From contig CAXAMN010026473.1 in NCBI GenBank assembly GCA_963970005.1, forward strand, positions 533,230 to 597,229: a DNA stretch of 64,000 nucleotides. Direction: 5' to 3'. The notes below the pieces were generated by a model that was not told the origin of the DNA, did no database searches, and saw only the letters and a list, made by a program, of their open reading frames with translations. Shown here piece after piece: positions 1 through 10,624 of this stretch (position 1 is its first letter; the number at the start of each line of letters is the position of its first letter). Origin of the DNA: Durusdinium trenchii (Eukaryota > Sar > Dinophyceae > Suessiales > Symbiodiniaceae). The position numbers were made by a program, and so were the translations under genes.

Positions 1-572
1 GCTCCTTCCTTTTCCATGTCCGGATTTAGGAATAGCGAACAACAAACAGCTAAACCATGACCTTTCTTCAGCTTATGGCTTTGCATTCTTTTGCTTTTCT
101 GGACGACCTAACCTTGCTTTTGTCGGACAAAACACCTAACCCTGCAGAGGGGGGTATTGACCTTCGTAAGAGAGCGAATCTTGGCACTCTTCTGAACCCA
201 AGGCCATAGTTTTTGATGAGAATCAGTAACAGTTGTTTTTTCTCATTTTTCTCCACCATTTTGGTCGTTTCCATGTCAAGTTGTGCTTCTCAACATCGAG
301 CAATCCAGGCCAAAGCCACCTCAAGAAGCCGATGCGGATTTCGCGGATTGCTTGCCTCGCGCGCGGAGTGGGCGCAAAAGGCGCGGAGTTCGGTGACGGC
401 CGTGTTTGTTGGCAGAGTGCACACACCAAAGAGTCCAGGGGAGAACCTGCCTGGTGCATTGGGTGCCACGGTCAGTCCCCACGACCACGACGTGGTTTCT
501 GGTGCATAGGTGGAATTGGTTCTCCCCAAGCAAAAACCACCGGATGGGTGTCCACGGCCCTCGGTTTTTCAG
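1..572. repeat. Duplicated block A, copy 1 (cut by window start)
   Basis: This block matches 19124-19701 almost base for base. The differences are a few substitutions and small indels, including a 6-base insertion in copy 2 near 19354 and a changed stretch near 360-385. The match starts at base 1, so the real block begins before the window. It ends sharply after the shared cggtttttcag, where copy 1 continues agagaagg and copy 2 continues aacctcgg. No transposase, terminal repeat or target duplication is visible. It is either a segmental duplication or a dispersed non-autonomous element. Confidence 0.9.
213..509 (+). CDS. Hypothetical ORF inside block A, copy 1
   Basis: This is a 98-codon open frame that I do not recognise. 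It starts with a basic, then hydrophobic and Ser/Cys-rich stretch (residues 1-25) that resembles a signal peptide. The rest is low in structure signals and matches no family I know. Its copy at 19335-19637 keeps the same frame, because the indels between copies add up to multiples of three. That is the only argument for coding. The minus strand is also open here and its frames are kept too, so the strand and reality of the gene are uncertain. Confidence 0.2.
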   Translation: MMRISNSCFFSFFSTILVVSMSSCASQHRAIQAKATSRSRCGFRGLLASRAEWAQKARSSVTAVFVGRVHTPKSPGENLPGALGATVSPHDHDVVSGA

Positions 573-1004
573 AGAGAAGGAATTTTCTTAAGCGCATGCA
601 TAATAAGCTGGATGAAGGAATTTTCCTAAGTGTTCCTCCGTCGCTTGAATTCGACTTGACACTTTCCACTACGGTAAGCTCCTTGTAAAGGGGGGTGTTG
701 AAATTCCTGTCACCCCCGGCGCTCTGTGGCGCGACTGGCTCTAGCTAGTAAAAGTAGCTTAACGGCCACTATAGGGTTAGCTTGGCAACTGGTGCTGATC
801 CTGTAAAGATTCAGATTTCTTTGTGGGGGGACGACCTACGTGATGCTGGCTGAATGTGGGCTTCGCTTTTGACTCTGCAACTTGTTCGACAAGATGTACT
901 TAGAGAAGGGGAAGGTGTCTCACCCCAGCTGTTTCTGTGGGTGTCTGTAGCTCCTTTGTTTTCCTCTAAGCAACGCTGGCCGAGTGCCTCTTGCGCGGGG
1001 GGTA
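573..1004. other. No gene seen
   Basis: Unique-looking sequence with many stops in all frames. I see no exon-like stretch, RNA gene or repeat. Confidence 0.5.
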
Positions 1005-1180
1005 CCTATCAAAAAGCAAATTTATTCCTATCAATAAAATAAATTGTTTCCTATCAAAAAAACATTAATTCGTATCACACACAACTTGCGCTCCAGTCTG
1101 AGGCGCTCCTCACAGACCTTCCCTATTCAGGGGGTACAGGAGGGTAAGATGTACAATAAGCGAAACTGTATCAAAAAAAA
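1005..1180. repeat. AT-rich CTATCAAAAA repeat cluster, left member
   Basis: Several spaced copies of the motif CTATCAAAAA and variants (TCCTATCAAT, CGTATCACAC, TGTATCAAAA) lie in an AT-rich stretch. The same motif occurs in reverse complement (TTTTTGATAG) at 3155-3250, so the two clusters face each other about 2 kb apart. Confidence 0.6.
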
Positions 1181-2150
1181 ACATCCTAATTCCTAATTCT
1201 ACCTAGGGCAAACTCAAGGGTCGAAATGGAGACTATCCAAGCTCTGCTTATTGCGAAGGCACTTCCGAACACGTTGGTATAGGTTATGCCTATCAAGGAA
1301 CGGTCTGTCTGGCAGATCTGACTGCCATAGAGATTGCGATGTATCAAGGCGGACATTTAAGGGATAAGGCTGTCCCGGCAATCCCGAGTAGGTCTTGAAC
1401 CAAGCCATGGCTACATTCTATGATATCCCAAGCGGACCAAGGAAGAGGCACCAGTTTTCTTATACTTTGGAACAAGCGATTGTCCTGTGGTACTTTCCAA
1501 ATATTTGACCACGGACCGAAAGTTATGGGCTTGATGCCAAAGGCTGCGTACCTCAGGTTTCAGAATGGCCACTTCTGGTGAATCGAATGCATATGGCCAG
1601 GCGCAGTGTTTATCTTTATGTTTAATCCAGATTGGCAAGCATACGCCTGCATACAAGGAAAAATGGACCACAAGCTCGTACCATGTAATTCCGTAATCTG
1701 TTCGAGACAAAGGCAAGTCTGGGTGGCGCCATTTTAACTGCTGAAAGAATGCCCACGTGGCAATTGCAATCTTAGCTCCGGCAGGGCATGCATGGGCAAG
1801 GACTGGAGGAAGCTCACCCTGAAGGTGCCAAATTGGGCCTTCACACTTCCAAGTCTAAAAAACAGTTTGTACGGATGAATACGCATCAACTCCGGAATTT
1901 TCATTTTCTTCCGCCAAGCGCGCTTCTTTCTCCAATTTTAAGTTAATATGCAAGACATTTAGGTCAATCAAGTATCGGAACACTTGAAGTAAATCTTGTA
2001 TCTGCCGGTGACTATGAGTGCGAACAGCTGTGGCAGCGTTTACCAATGGAGAAATATCATGTCGGTTAGTGAGCTTGGCAGTTTCATCTGCGACAGTGTT
2101 ACCTAAGATACAATACAAATCATCGACGCTGGATGCGTCAAAAGAAAATT
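1181..2150. other. No gene seen
   Basis: Short open frames occur on the minus strand (1411-1716, 101 codons; 1855-2118, 87 codons). Neither has a recognisable domain or convincing splice context. Confidence 0.4.
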
Positions 2151-2152
2151 CC

Positions 2153-2462
2153 CCTGGTCCCTTGGTCCTCTGGTCCCTTGGTCGCCTGGTCCCTTGGTCC
2201 TTTGGTCCCTTGGTCCTCTGGTCCCTTGGTCCTCTGGTTCCTTGGTCCTCTGGTCATCTGGTCCCTTGGTTGTCTGGTCCCTTGGTCCTCTGGTCCCTTG
2301 GTTCCCTGATCGCTTGGTCCTTTGCTCCCTTTGTCCTGGTCCCTTGGTCCCCTGGTCCCTTTGTCCCTTGGTCCTCTGGTCCCTTGGTTGTCTGGTCCCT
2401 TGGTCCTCTGGTCCCTTGGTCCTCTCATCCTGTGGTCCTTCGTCCTGGTCTTCGGGTCCTTG
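2153..2462. repeat. Minisatellite with 8-nt unit CCYYTGGT
   Basis: About 38 units of an 8-base motif, alternating CCCTTGGT and CCTCTGGT with variants such as TGTCTGGT and CGCCTGGT. Three units make 24 bases, so the array reads as an 8-residue peptide repeat and stays open in several frames on both strands. Examples are Leu/Val/Trp/Ser/Gly/Pro-rich on + and Gly/Pro/Asp/Gln/Arg/Thr-rich on minus. These open frames (2018-2536 on +, 2103-2471 and 2138-2617 on minus) are therefore likely by-products of the repeat. One strand is strongly G-rich. Confidence 0.92.
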
Positions 2463-2808
2463 GGTCTGCACTTTCGAGGCAAGACGCGTTCAAGGTGATT
2501 TGGAAATCTGGTCATACATCCTGTGAAGCACTGTAGCAGACCTTTTATCACCAGACGTAGCAGACTTTTTTTGTGAGCCACCCTGACGGTAAAAAATTTG
2601 AATGAAGAAGGTGCCATTCCAAGGTAGCAAACCTTTTGTCAGCCACTTGAGGGCAAAATTTAGAAGAAGAAGAAGGAGCCATTCCAACGTTGCAGACCTT
2701 TTGTTAGCCTTGTGAGGTAAAATTTAGAGTAAGAAGTTGCCATTCCAACAAGCAAGCCTTTGCTTTGTGAGCAACCGCGCCTGCTACGCAATCTGCACTT
2801 CGAGGTTC

Positions 2809-3100
2809 AAGTGCTGCGCCTGCAATGAAATCTGCAGTTCCAGTGCACAAAGTGCTGCGCCTGCCACGAGCCCTGCAACGGAAGGTGCTCAAAGTGCTGC
2901 GCCTGCCACGAAATCTGCAGTTCCAGTGCGCAAAGCGCCGCTCCTGCCACAAAGCGTGCCACTGGAGGTGCTCAAAGTGCTGTGCTGGCCACGAAATTTG
3001 CACTTCCAGTGCGCCAAGTGCCGCTCCTGCCACGAAATTTGCTACTGAAGGCGCTCAAAGTGCTGCGCCTGCCACGAAATCTGCACATCCAGATTCACAT
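2809..3100. repeat. Tandem repeat, alternating 41/42-nt units
   Basis: Seven units, each opening with AAGTGCTGCGCCTGC or a variant. They start at 2809, 2850, 2892, 2933, 2975, 3016 and 3058, so spacings run 41, 42, 41, 42, 41, 42. Alternate units resemble each other more (CAGTTCCAGTGCGC versus GAAGGTGCTC inserts), giving an 83-base higher-order period. Because 83 is not a multiple of three, no single frame reads the same peptide in each unit. Cys/His-rich runs in each frame are a side effect. Confidence 0.85.
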
Positions 3101-3154
3101 CGCGCAGCGCTGCCGAGGCGGTTCGCAGTGGCAGGCGCAGCTCTTTGTGAAAGG

Positions 3155-3250
3155 ATATTTTTTTTGATACTAATTGATTTTCTTTTTGATAGGATACAGA
3201 AAATTTTCTTTTTGATATCTATATATATATATATTTTTTTTTTGATAGCC
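3155..3250. repeat. AT-rich TTTTTGATAG repeat cluster with (AT)n, right member
   Basis: Four copies of TTTTTGATA(G/C/T) with an (AT)n run near 3219-3234. This is the reverse complement of the motif in the cluster at 1005-1180. Together they bracket the two minisatellites. Confidence 0.6.
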
Positions 3251-5789
3251 TGGCCTCTTGCGCGACTCCTGCCAACACATGAAAGGAACTCGTTTGGGGT
3301 CTATGCTGGTGTAATTTTTGTTTGTTCTTAGGCGTTGGCCAATCTTTTGGGTTTTTTCCTCTTGGAAAGACATTGGGTGGGCTGTGATGATGCAGCGCTC
3401 AACTCAGTACATGCCGAAACTCAATGATCACAACCGTGGTTGTTTGGACAAAACTGACGGAAACCAATGGAGATAAATAACCATTGTGTCAGGCAAACAT
3501 CAATCACATTTTCTCTCGGAGGTCAATGTTGGTTCAAGAACAGTTTTAGTTTCAGAGTCTTGGTTGTGTTTGTGTTTTATTGTCACGGAACTTTTTGCAC
3601 ACAATGTGCGCAACCAAATTTTTGGATTGCTTGAACCATGTCCCGTGATTCTTTGTGGCGATTGGGTTCTGATAAAGCTGCTTTTGTTTTCAATCTGCGG
3701 CTGACGCTGGCGCCCAGTGTCGGTGAAGGATCACTTCGTTTCCCGTTTTAGATGATTGAATTTGGAACCTTGGGCCTTTTGGTCGCCCAGCGCGATTCCA
3801 GCTGGAAATTTGAGACTCCAACAAGATGCAGCAAGATGTCAGGGTCTTTAAGTATGTACATCAAAGTACAACAACTCCCTTCCAATACCAATGGTGTCCG
3901 ACAATGAAATCAACATTCTGTCATTGAAAGCCAAAAAAATGCACCGCACGCATTGGGACGTGAACCCTTTTTGTTCGCAAACCTTTGTATGCGCAGCTTG
4001 CTTCGAAGCGACAATCGGGTACTGGGAAGAATGCCAGCAAATGGTTGTTTGAGGAGAACAAATGATCGGGAGGCGATCAGAATCGAGATTTGAACAGACT
4101 GAGCGGTCTGCTGAGGTTCCGTACGGAATCCATTTGGAAAGCTTTGTGCCAAGTACTTGAAGATCCACGTGGCAAGTTCCGCCTTGTTGAGGTTCCCAAC
4201 ACTAAAGTCCACTCTGCACAGCTCGCCATATCGAATGATAACTATGTTTTTTCTTGCAATCTCCTCTTGCCAGTACTGCCTGTGCTCCATATGCAAAAGC
4301 TGACCAAATTTTTCGCCTAGAGCCTAGAATCCGAATTGCACTGTAACATAAACACTGTGCACTTGGACATGAACCCTCCAAAATCAAAGGCCTATATATA
4401 TGTAGATGCCAGAGATATCAAAACCCTGTCTTCAGTTCTGAGTTGTTGTATCATTTCATGACTTTTGGCCATGAAGCTACATTCAAGTGCCACGGTTTGC
4501 TCCCAAGTGCCACGTTCTTTTTGTCACTTTAAGCCATGCACACCAGAAGTGAATCAATGGATCCGCAGACGTGAATCGAAGACATGCATGGACACCGGAC
4601 ACCAAAGTCGACTCGCGCAGGGCCGATGCTTTTCGACCAGATTTGGTCACCAGGGCCAAAGCGAAAGGACAAAAGCAACAAGTTCCGCGACGCGATCAGG
4701 CCAAGTTAGGTTCTCATGTCCAAGATCTAAAGTTGAACAGCTTGGCCTGTCACCCAAGGGAGCGGTTTTTCTTTTTTTAGGTGTTTCAAGAAAGACATTT
4801 CTTCAGTCTTTGCTGGCCCAACAAATTGGTCGACCGCTCAAGGGTAGTGCCAGATGATTTGTAAAGCGGGGCCGGTTGTGTGGCGCAATAAGAAGTTCAT
4901 CATGAATCATTGCAGAACTAGTCTATTTGCCTAGCCGCCAGCGGGTGAGGCGCCCAAGTCAGATGCTGGCATGAGACAGACCGTGCATTTGCAGACCGGT
5001 CAGGGGTCATAAAGTCAGCTCAGACGGAGAAGTGGGTCCAAATGGGCGAACATGCTCAGTGACACCTGTGGCGCGGCGAGTTCCCTCAGTGAGTTCCCTC
5101 AGTTTCGACATGCCAAGCATGAATTTCTGGTCAAGCTTGCGCCACAGCTGCTGTGACACTCCGAGAATCGTGACGAGTTGCGTTAAGCCATGCATTCCTG
5201 GTGGGGAGAGATGCCAGTCTACAGTTGTTACAATTCAACGAGGTTATCAAAGGTGGGACACCCCTGATGCTTGCTGCTTGATACCTGCACCGCACCTGAT
5301 ATTTTTTCTTTTTACACGGAATTTGTCACAGGATATCGTGATATGGTCGGGTCACCTGGCAAAGTCAATAGAATGAAATGTTTGTCACGTCCCACCAAAC
5401 TTTTTCTCCATCATTTTTGATCTCGTGATGGTATCACCAGGACAGAAGCAACAGAAGCACCTTGCAAATTCCAAAGATAAAGACCCATAATGTGACTGGG
5501 CAATGTGCCTTCTGTCGATGATCCGAAGCCAAAACGAAGCTTGCGAAGCCAGAACGACCTGCAAATGAGCCAGGCATCACGAAATTCCTAATTGGCAGAA
5601 TAACTTCATAGTCGACCCACTTGTTTTGCAAATTGCAGTGTTTCAACCCCGTTTCGCATTGTTTGGCCTCTTCCCTTGTTTCGCTGTCGAGAGCAGACAG
5701 AGTCCGGCTACTGGGGAGCACGACTCGAAGAACAAATGGACATTCTGTCCTTCACATTCACAGTAAGCATCCGGATTCCGGATTCACAA
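3251..5789. other. No gene seen
   Basis: Low-complexity-free DNA with short overlapping open frames, the longest about 130 codons at 4465-4857 on +. No domain, splice-supported exon, RNA gene or repeat array was recognised. Confidence 0.4.
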
Positions 5790-6060
5790 ATGCACTGTCA
5801 GAAGAAGCTTGTGCACTGGATTTGTGACTTGGAGGGTCCACCCTCTCTTGGTTGCACGATAGGGCACGAGTGGTGTGGAGAGAGAGCCCTGTGACGAGTG
5901 AAAGGCTTCAATGTGAGCGACAAGAACTTTTGTCTGATGATGTGTGGGATGAGAGATCCACATTGCATATGTCAGATGAGAGTTGATGTCGCAACCGACG
6001 ATTCCATGACAGTCATTGCTTTTGAATGATGCTTCAAGCAGCTGGCACATGTAACGACAG
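5790..6060. repeat. Dispersed repeat family C, copy 1
   Basis: Shares long stretches with 8075-8320: the cttggagggtccaccctctc segment, the gtggtgtggagagagagccct segment, the acaagaacttttgtctgatg segment and the tgacagtcattgcttt segment. Shorter pieces recur near 25640-25740 and in block D. Copies differ by substitutions and indels, so this is an old family. No ends with terminal repeats are evident. Confidence 0.8.
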
Positions 6061-7226
6061 AGGTCCGAGAGACTGGTCCAGTTCGTCTCTCCCGGTTCGG
6101 CGCTGAGTACATGAACAGACCACATCCGATACGTGGACATCAGGGAACACCTTGGACAAGTTGAGTCTCCCAGTTTTCCGGCGAAAAGCTGGAACCGAAG
6201 GTTTTGGAGCCTTTTTTCTCATCTGACTTGGTGCATTTGGACCTGGATCTTGGTTCGCTCGTAGCGGTGTCGCAATCCACAGAATCATTTTGTACTTGAT
6301 GCTATGAGAGACGTCCCAGGCGACCTCCAGGTATACAATCGACGACAGTTCCTTCGGTTGTTCGTCGTCCGTCCTTCACACCCTGTGTTTCACGTGGATC
6401 GACGGATTCGCTTCGGTTCGATCCGAAATCGGAAGACCGACGTGGTCTCCGGACGATGTTTTGTCCTGATTTGATCGTCGCGACAGTCAGTATTGCTTGA
6501 GTGAGCTCGCTTGTGGAAAGCTGAGTTTCGGCTTTCAGCTCCTAAGCCCCTAAACGGTCGCAGGACAGGGCAATTTCTGAACTCTGAGCTCAAGCACCTT
6601 CCCCCGTCGCCAGCAAGTTCGTGGCGCTATGCGAAGAGGTTTCTGCACTGCGGGTTCCCACCAAATGTGCCCACCGGACCTCCCCATGGCTGCTTGCCTT
6701 TGAAGCCATCCGAAGAAAATCTTTTCTCTGGTCATAGGACACATTATGGTGACCTTGTTCAGCTGCATGGTTCGACATGTTCTATTACAATCTATTACAC
6801 TAATTGAAATTTAGCAACTTTCCCAAAGATAGTTTGTTTGTTTGGCATACAGGATTACGGCTTTTGACTCCAGCTTGTTCAGCTGCATGATTCGTCCAGT
6901 AAACTGTTCCATGTTGCACATGTGGACCAACATATTCATTGAACACGCGGGCCGCTAGTGCTACAGTCGTTTGAACTCTACAAACAGCTCACTCCCCACC
7001 TGGACCACCCCATTCGAAAAGAAAGCGCCACATCTCAAAGCACAAGAACAAGTGCCATGCTGGACAAAAAAAGCGATATTTATATACGAAAACATGACGT
7101 ATGTTATGATGAGGTGTCCCCAGAAAGGTAGACAGGTAGACGTGGACCACAAATTCACTGGGATAAATAATCTTCTCAGGTTTCTGCGGAGGATCGGGCT
7201 TCAAAAAAAGCCTGGTCAAGCTGGTC
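6061..7226. other. No gene seen
   Basis: Open frames are short and overlap on both strands. Nothing recognisable. Confidence 0.4.
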
Positions 7227-7285
7227 CGCAAATTTCCGCCATATTCCCGCACATTTCCGCCATATTCCCACAAATTTCCGCCATA
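7227..7285. repeat. 21-nt tandem repeat, 2.8 copies
   Basis: Units start at 7227, 7248 and 7269. Each reads CRCAMATTTCCGCCATATTCC, the last one incomplete. Confidence 0.85.
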
Positions 7286-8074
7286 GACTTGTTTGTCAAA
7301 TTTTGCAAGTTGCAGCGCATCCAAGATTTGCCCCTTCATGAACGTTGGAATGCCCAAAGTTGAACTGGAGAGTCTGCTGTGGAGGACTTAATCAATCCTG
7401 CGCCCGTATTGTGCCCTGTTGCACCAGGTGCAGGTCAAGATCCCCAAAGAGCACAAAAAGTTACATATGGCACCTTTTTGGCATGACAGCTCCAAAAAGC
7501 AGGTTTTTTGACCTATGGCACTTTTTTGGCATGCAAAGGTTGCTCCAGGCATGCTTCTTTGTACATCGCCTCCTCGCCGGTCCCGACTCCCCATACTTCT
7601 CCAATGTTTGATCCGAAGAAAAGGGACATGACCGGCTCGCGGAGTTGTTGTTTCTTTTGTTCCGCGATTTGAAGAATCAAGAGCTTCAAGCCTTCATCAA
7701 AAGAAACATTTCGCTTGTGCTGACAGAAACCCTCGCTGATGTCCATGACCCTTTGCATTGAAGCCTGCTGTGAAGCGGTAGCTTGCTGTATGTGCCCCAA
7801 AAAGAAACACCGTAGGACCTAGGATAAAGCGCGCTTCTGAAAATCCATATGTTGCGTTTCGCTTCACAGAAACGACTTATTGATTCCAACCCGTGCATTC
7901 CAACGACTCCTTGAGGGCAGTGCTTTCACCGGTGAGGAGCGAAACCGCTGAAATCAATTCGCTGTCCCTGACATGTCTTCACAGGGTCCTGAATGCTTGG
8001 AAACAAGACCTGACATTGAGCACGGTGTCGTGTGACATGGAGCAAGTGTCTCCCTTCAGAAGAATCAGAAGCGA

Positions 8075-8320
8075 AGGAGCACTGGATTTGGGGACTTGGA
8101 GGGTCCACCCTCTCTTGGTTGCACTTGGAGGGTCCACCCACTCGTGGTGTGGAGAGAGAGCCCTCTGACGAGTGAAAGGCTTCGTGAGCAACAAGAACTT
8201 TTGTCTGATGATGTGTGGGATGAGGTCTCTGCATCGCATATCGCAAGTGATAATGCCATGACAAGCATTGCTTTGAGTGATATTTCAAGCTGGCACGTTC
8301 TTTCGGCTGCGGATGTGCAG
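8075..8320. repeat. Dispersed repeat family C, copy 2
   Basis: Diverged copy of 5790-6060. It has an internal second copy of the ggagggtccaccc segment, which gives a short local tandem at 8095-8145. Confidence 0.8.
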
Positions 8321-9486
8321 TATTGCAGTGGAATTGTGTCGCTAGCCTGTCGACAGCCTGTCGGGGGGTCCTGCCTTGGCAGCGAGGTGGCCTCACTAGG
8401 ACTTGGGATCAGAAGAGCGCTTTGTCAGAAACCGAGAGTGCACTGGATTCGGGATCCGAGAGCACACGTTGTGCACAATGCTTTCACAAGGACCCATATC
8501 TCAGACCAGTGAAAAGCTTGAGACTAACAATCTTGCTATAACCTTATCTGTTGAGTTTAGCCTCGCATGTCGCATTCTGTGCTGCCGCGCCGAATATCAC
8601 TGTCGGGTCTTCGCCGGCCATGCAGTCCATGATGTTTAAACTGGCACTGAGCATCTGCGCGTCACTGTCAGACTGTCAAAAGACACTTGCGCCCTGTTTG
8701 TCTGTTAAAGACACGAAAGCGCCCTGTTTGTGTCTGCCACTGGCGCTTCGGATTGACTGAGCACGATGCTTGTTCCAATCCTATGTCTAATGAGTTCCAC
8801 ATTTATTTGAAATCCTGCACCCCTGGTCCAATCCTGCACCATGATGCTTGTTCCTTTAGATGACGTTTCAATCCGGGAGCCGCAGGGCGGTGCGGCGGGC
8901 TGGCCACATGGCTGCATGGCGGTCTGCCTTGATGTCCTGAGTGCCTTGGTGCTCAACCGGTGCTCAGTTGGCGCTCTTTCTACGCCACCGAAAATGCTTG
9001 TGAACGCCATTGACAGCTTGTCATTGGTTTAGTCACCAAGTGACACAACAGCTGCTCAGCTTGTGCAGACAGGAATCACATTACGGAACATGTCAGCATG
9101 TGCCGGAACATGTTTGCTTGTGCATCGTAAACATGACGATGCCACGCTGTGACCGATGGCCGTGACCGATGCCACCCACGATCTGCTTGGCGCAAAACCT
9201 GCTGTTGGTTGCCATCGACACGCATCGTGTGAGCGCTTTTGCGTGAGAAAATGCATGTTGGTGGCTTTCTTCTGCTCTGCAGACGAGCTTCCTGTGAAGC
9301 GAAGGCTAGCTGAGTTGCCGCCAAGAGATATTGATATTGTCCAGCAACATGTTGACTTGGGTTAGTGCAATTGAGTTCCTTTTAATAGACTTGCAGCAGC
9401 AGTAGTTTCAAGATGTCAGGGATGGTGCCCGGGGCACGCTGATCTGCCTGTGAGCACATGGATTCTTGCAAGTCACACCTTTGACT
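8321..9486. other. No gene seen
   Basis: A piece at 8425-8470 repeats the gtgcactggatt motif of family C. Otherwise no gene, RNA or array is recognised. Confidence 0.4.
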
Positions 9487-10624
9487 TGGTGAGGCTCCGA
9501 GCTGTCAAACCCGGCAAAGCGGGGGCGGGGGCTCAAGCCAGCCGAAGAATGACCACCAGCAGTGGGCTTGCCGATGGGCTTTTTGGCGGCCATTTCAAAC
9601 ACCCTGTTTGAGTCCGCCCTGAAATTCATATCCAAGATTTCCTGATGCCACATCGCCTTTCTATTTTTCGCAGGTCACGCCATGGTTTGCATGCGCAGAA
9701 CGTGAGAAGAGCAAGTCCAGTTCGTGCAGCGCCTCAGAATTGAGCGTGTGTTGGACCCCAGGGAACTCTGCACGCGACCAAGACACGCACAGCACCTTTC
9801 GCTTCCTCTTGTCACGTCTGTGGCACAGCGTGTGTGGGTAAAATCCCCAGCTTGCAACGTCTGCGGATTCGATAAACAATGATGATGAGGATAGTTTGGT
9901 CCTTTGCGCGCCAACGACTTTGATGAATTGCGCCAACGCCATGGCCTTGAAGAAGCAAAGGTTCCCTTGAGTTCAGTTTTTGGTGGGCATCATTTGGTTG
10001 TGCAGCCATGTGAAGCCTACATCTTTTGTATGTCTGACACACATTGTATGTTGTTTCCCTGAACTCTGGAACCTTCAGAATGAGGTGGAAGAAGGATGGA
10101 CACGTTTGTACATCCTGGCCAGTATCCCATTGGGTCCCAAGCTGGCATGCAGCACTTGTGCCATGCGCACTTGCCCTTGCTACCGCGGTAAAGAGACAAA
10201 GGGCTATGCGGTCACTATGTCTCCTCTCCATGACCCTTTCCGGTGAAACTGGTTGCAGGAAGGCCCCTTGCAAAGCCATCTGATCAAACTGGGCATCCCA
10301 ACGTCCCTGCAGGATCTCATAGAACCCTTTCTTCAGCCAATGGCCCTGGACCCGCACGTCTCTGCGCAGGGACCCGCTCGTCTCGGCGCTTGTCTTGCCC
10401 TTTGAGAGCCTTGACTGGGGGAGGTGAATGGCACGCCGTGCGCAGAGGTGTCGAGCCGCCGAGCCTAAGACGAGCCTAGACCTTCATTACTAGGTAGTGT
10501 AGAGTAGTCAGACTACTGGAGACCCCTTTGAAGGTGCTGGATGCAGTATTCGATGAATTTGATGAGAGTTCTACAAGGCAGACATTCCTCGCCGAGTCAG
10601 ACTCTGCCACAGTCTGACACTGGA
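9487..10624. repeat. Duplicated block B, copy 1
   Basis: Matches 21571-22913. The core 9958-10430 is nearly identical to 22144-22608. The flanks are less alike, and copy 2 carries extra inserted sequence near 22609-22720 and 22757-22785. After the shared tcagactctgccacagtctg segment both copies diverge. Confidence 0.9.
9812..10357 (-). CDS. Hypothetical ORF inside block B, copy 1
   Basis: A 181-codon minus-strand frame of unknown function. The equivalent frame in copy 2 (21849-22649) is 266 codons because it starts and ends further out. Within the shared core the two copies differ by two 3-base indels (near 10088 and 10206) and by a length-neutral change near the fork, so the frame survives. 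The N-terminal part contains basic/aromatic stretches (WLKKGFYEILQGRW) that look protein-like. A + strand frame (10044-10283) is kept for the same reason, so this is weak evidence. Confidence 0.25.
   Translation of the reverse strand: MRVQGHWLKKGFYEILQGRWDAQFDQMALQGAFLQPVSPERVMERRHSDRIALCLFTAVARASAHGTSAACQLGTQWDTGQDVQTCPSFFHLILKVPEFRETTYNVCQTYKRCRLHMAAQPNDAHQKLNSREPLLLQGHGVGAIHQSRWRAKDQTILIIIVYRIRRRCKLGILPTHAVPQT

Noticed and set aside
2018..2617. Pro/Gly/Leu/Trp-repeat proteins on both strands
   Set aside because: Produced by the 8-nt minisatellite, which cannot easily make a stop codon; they lack flanking coding signals.
2737..3331. Cys/His-rich zinc-finger-like frames
   Set aside because: Come from the 41/42-base repeat, whose period shifts the frame each unit, so no constant motif exists.
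6405..6440. tRNA-like GGTTCGATCC box
   Set aside because: It is part of a short palindrome (TTCGGTTCGATCCGAA); no cloverleaf around it.
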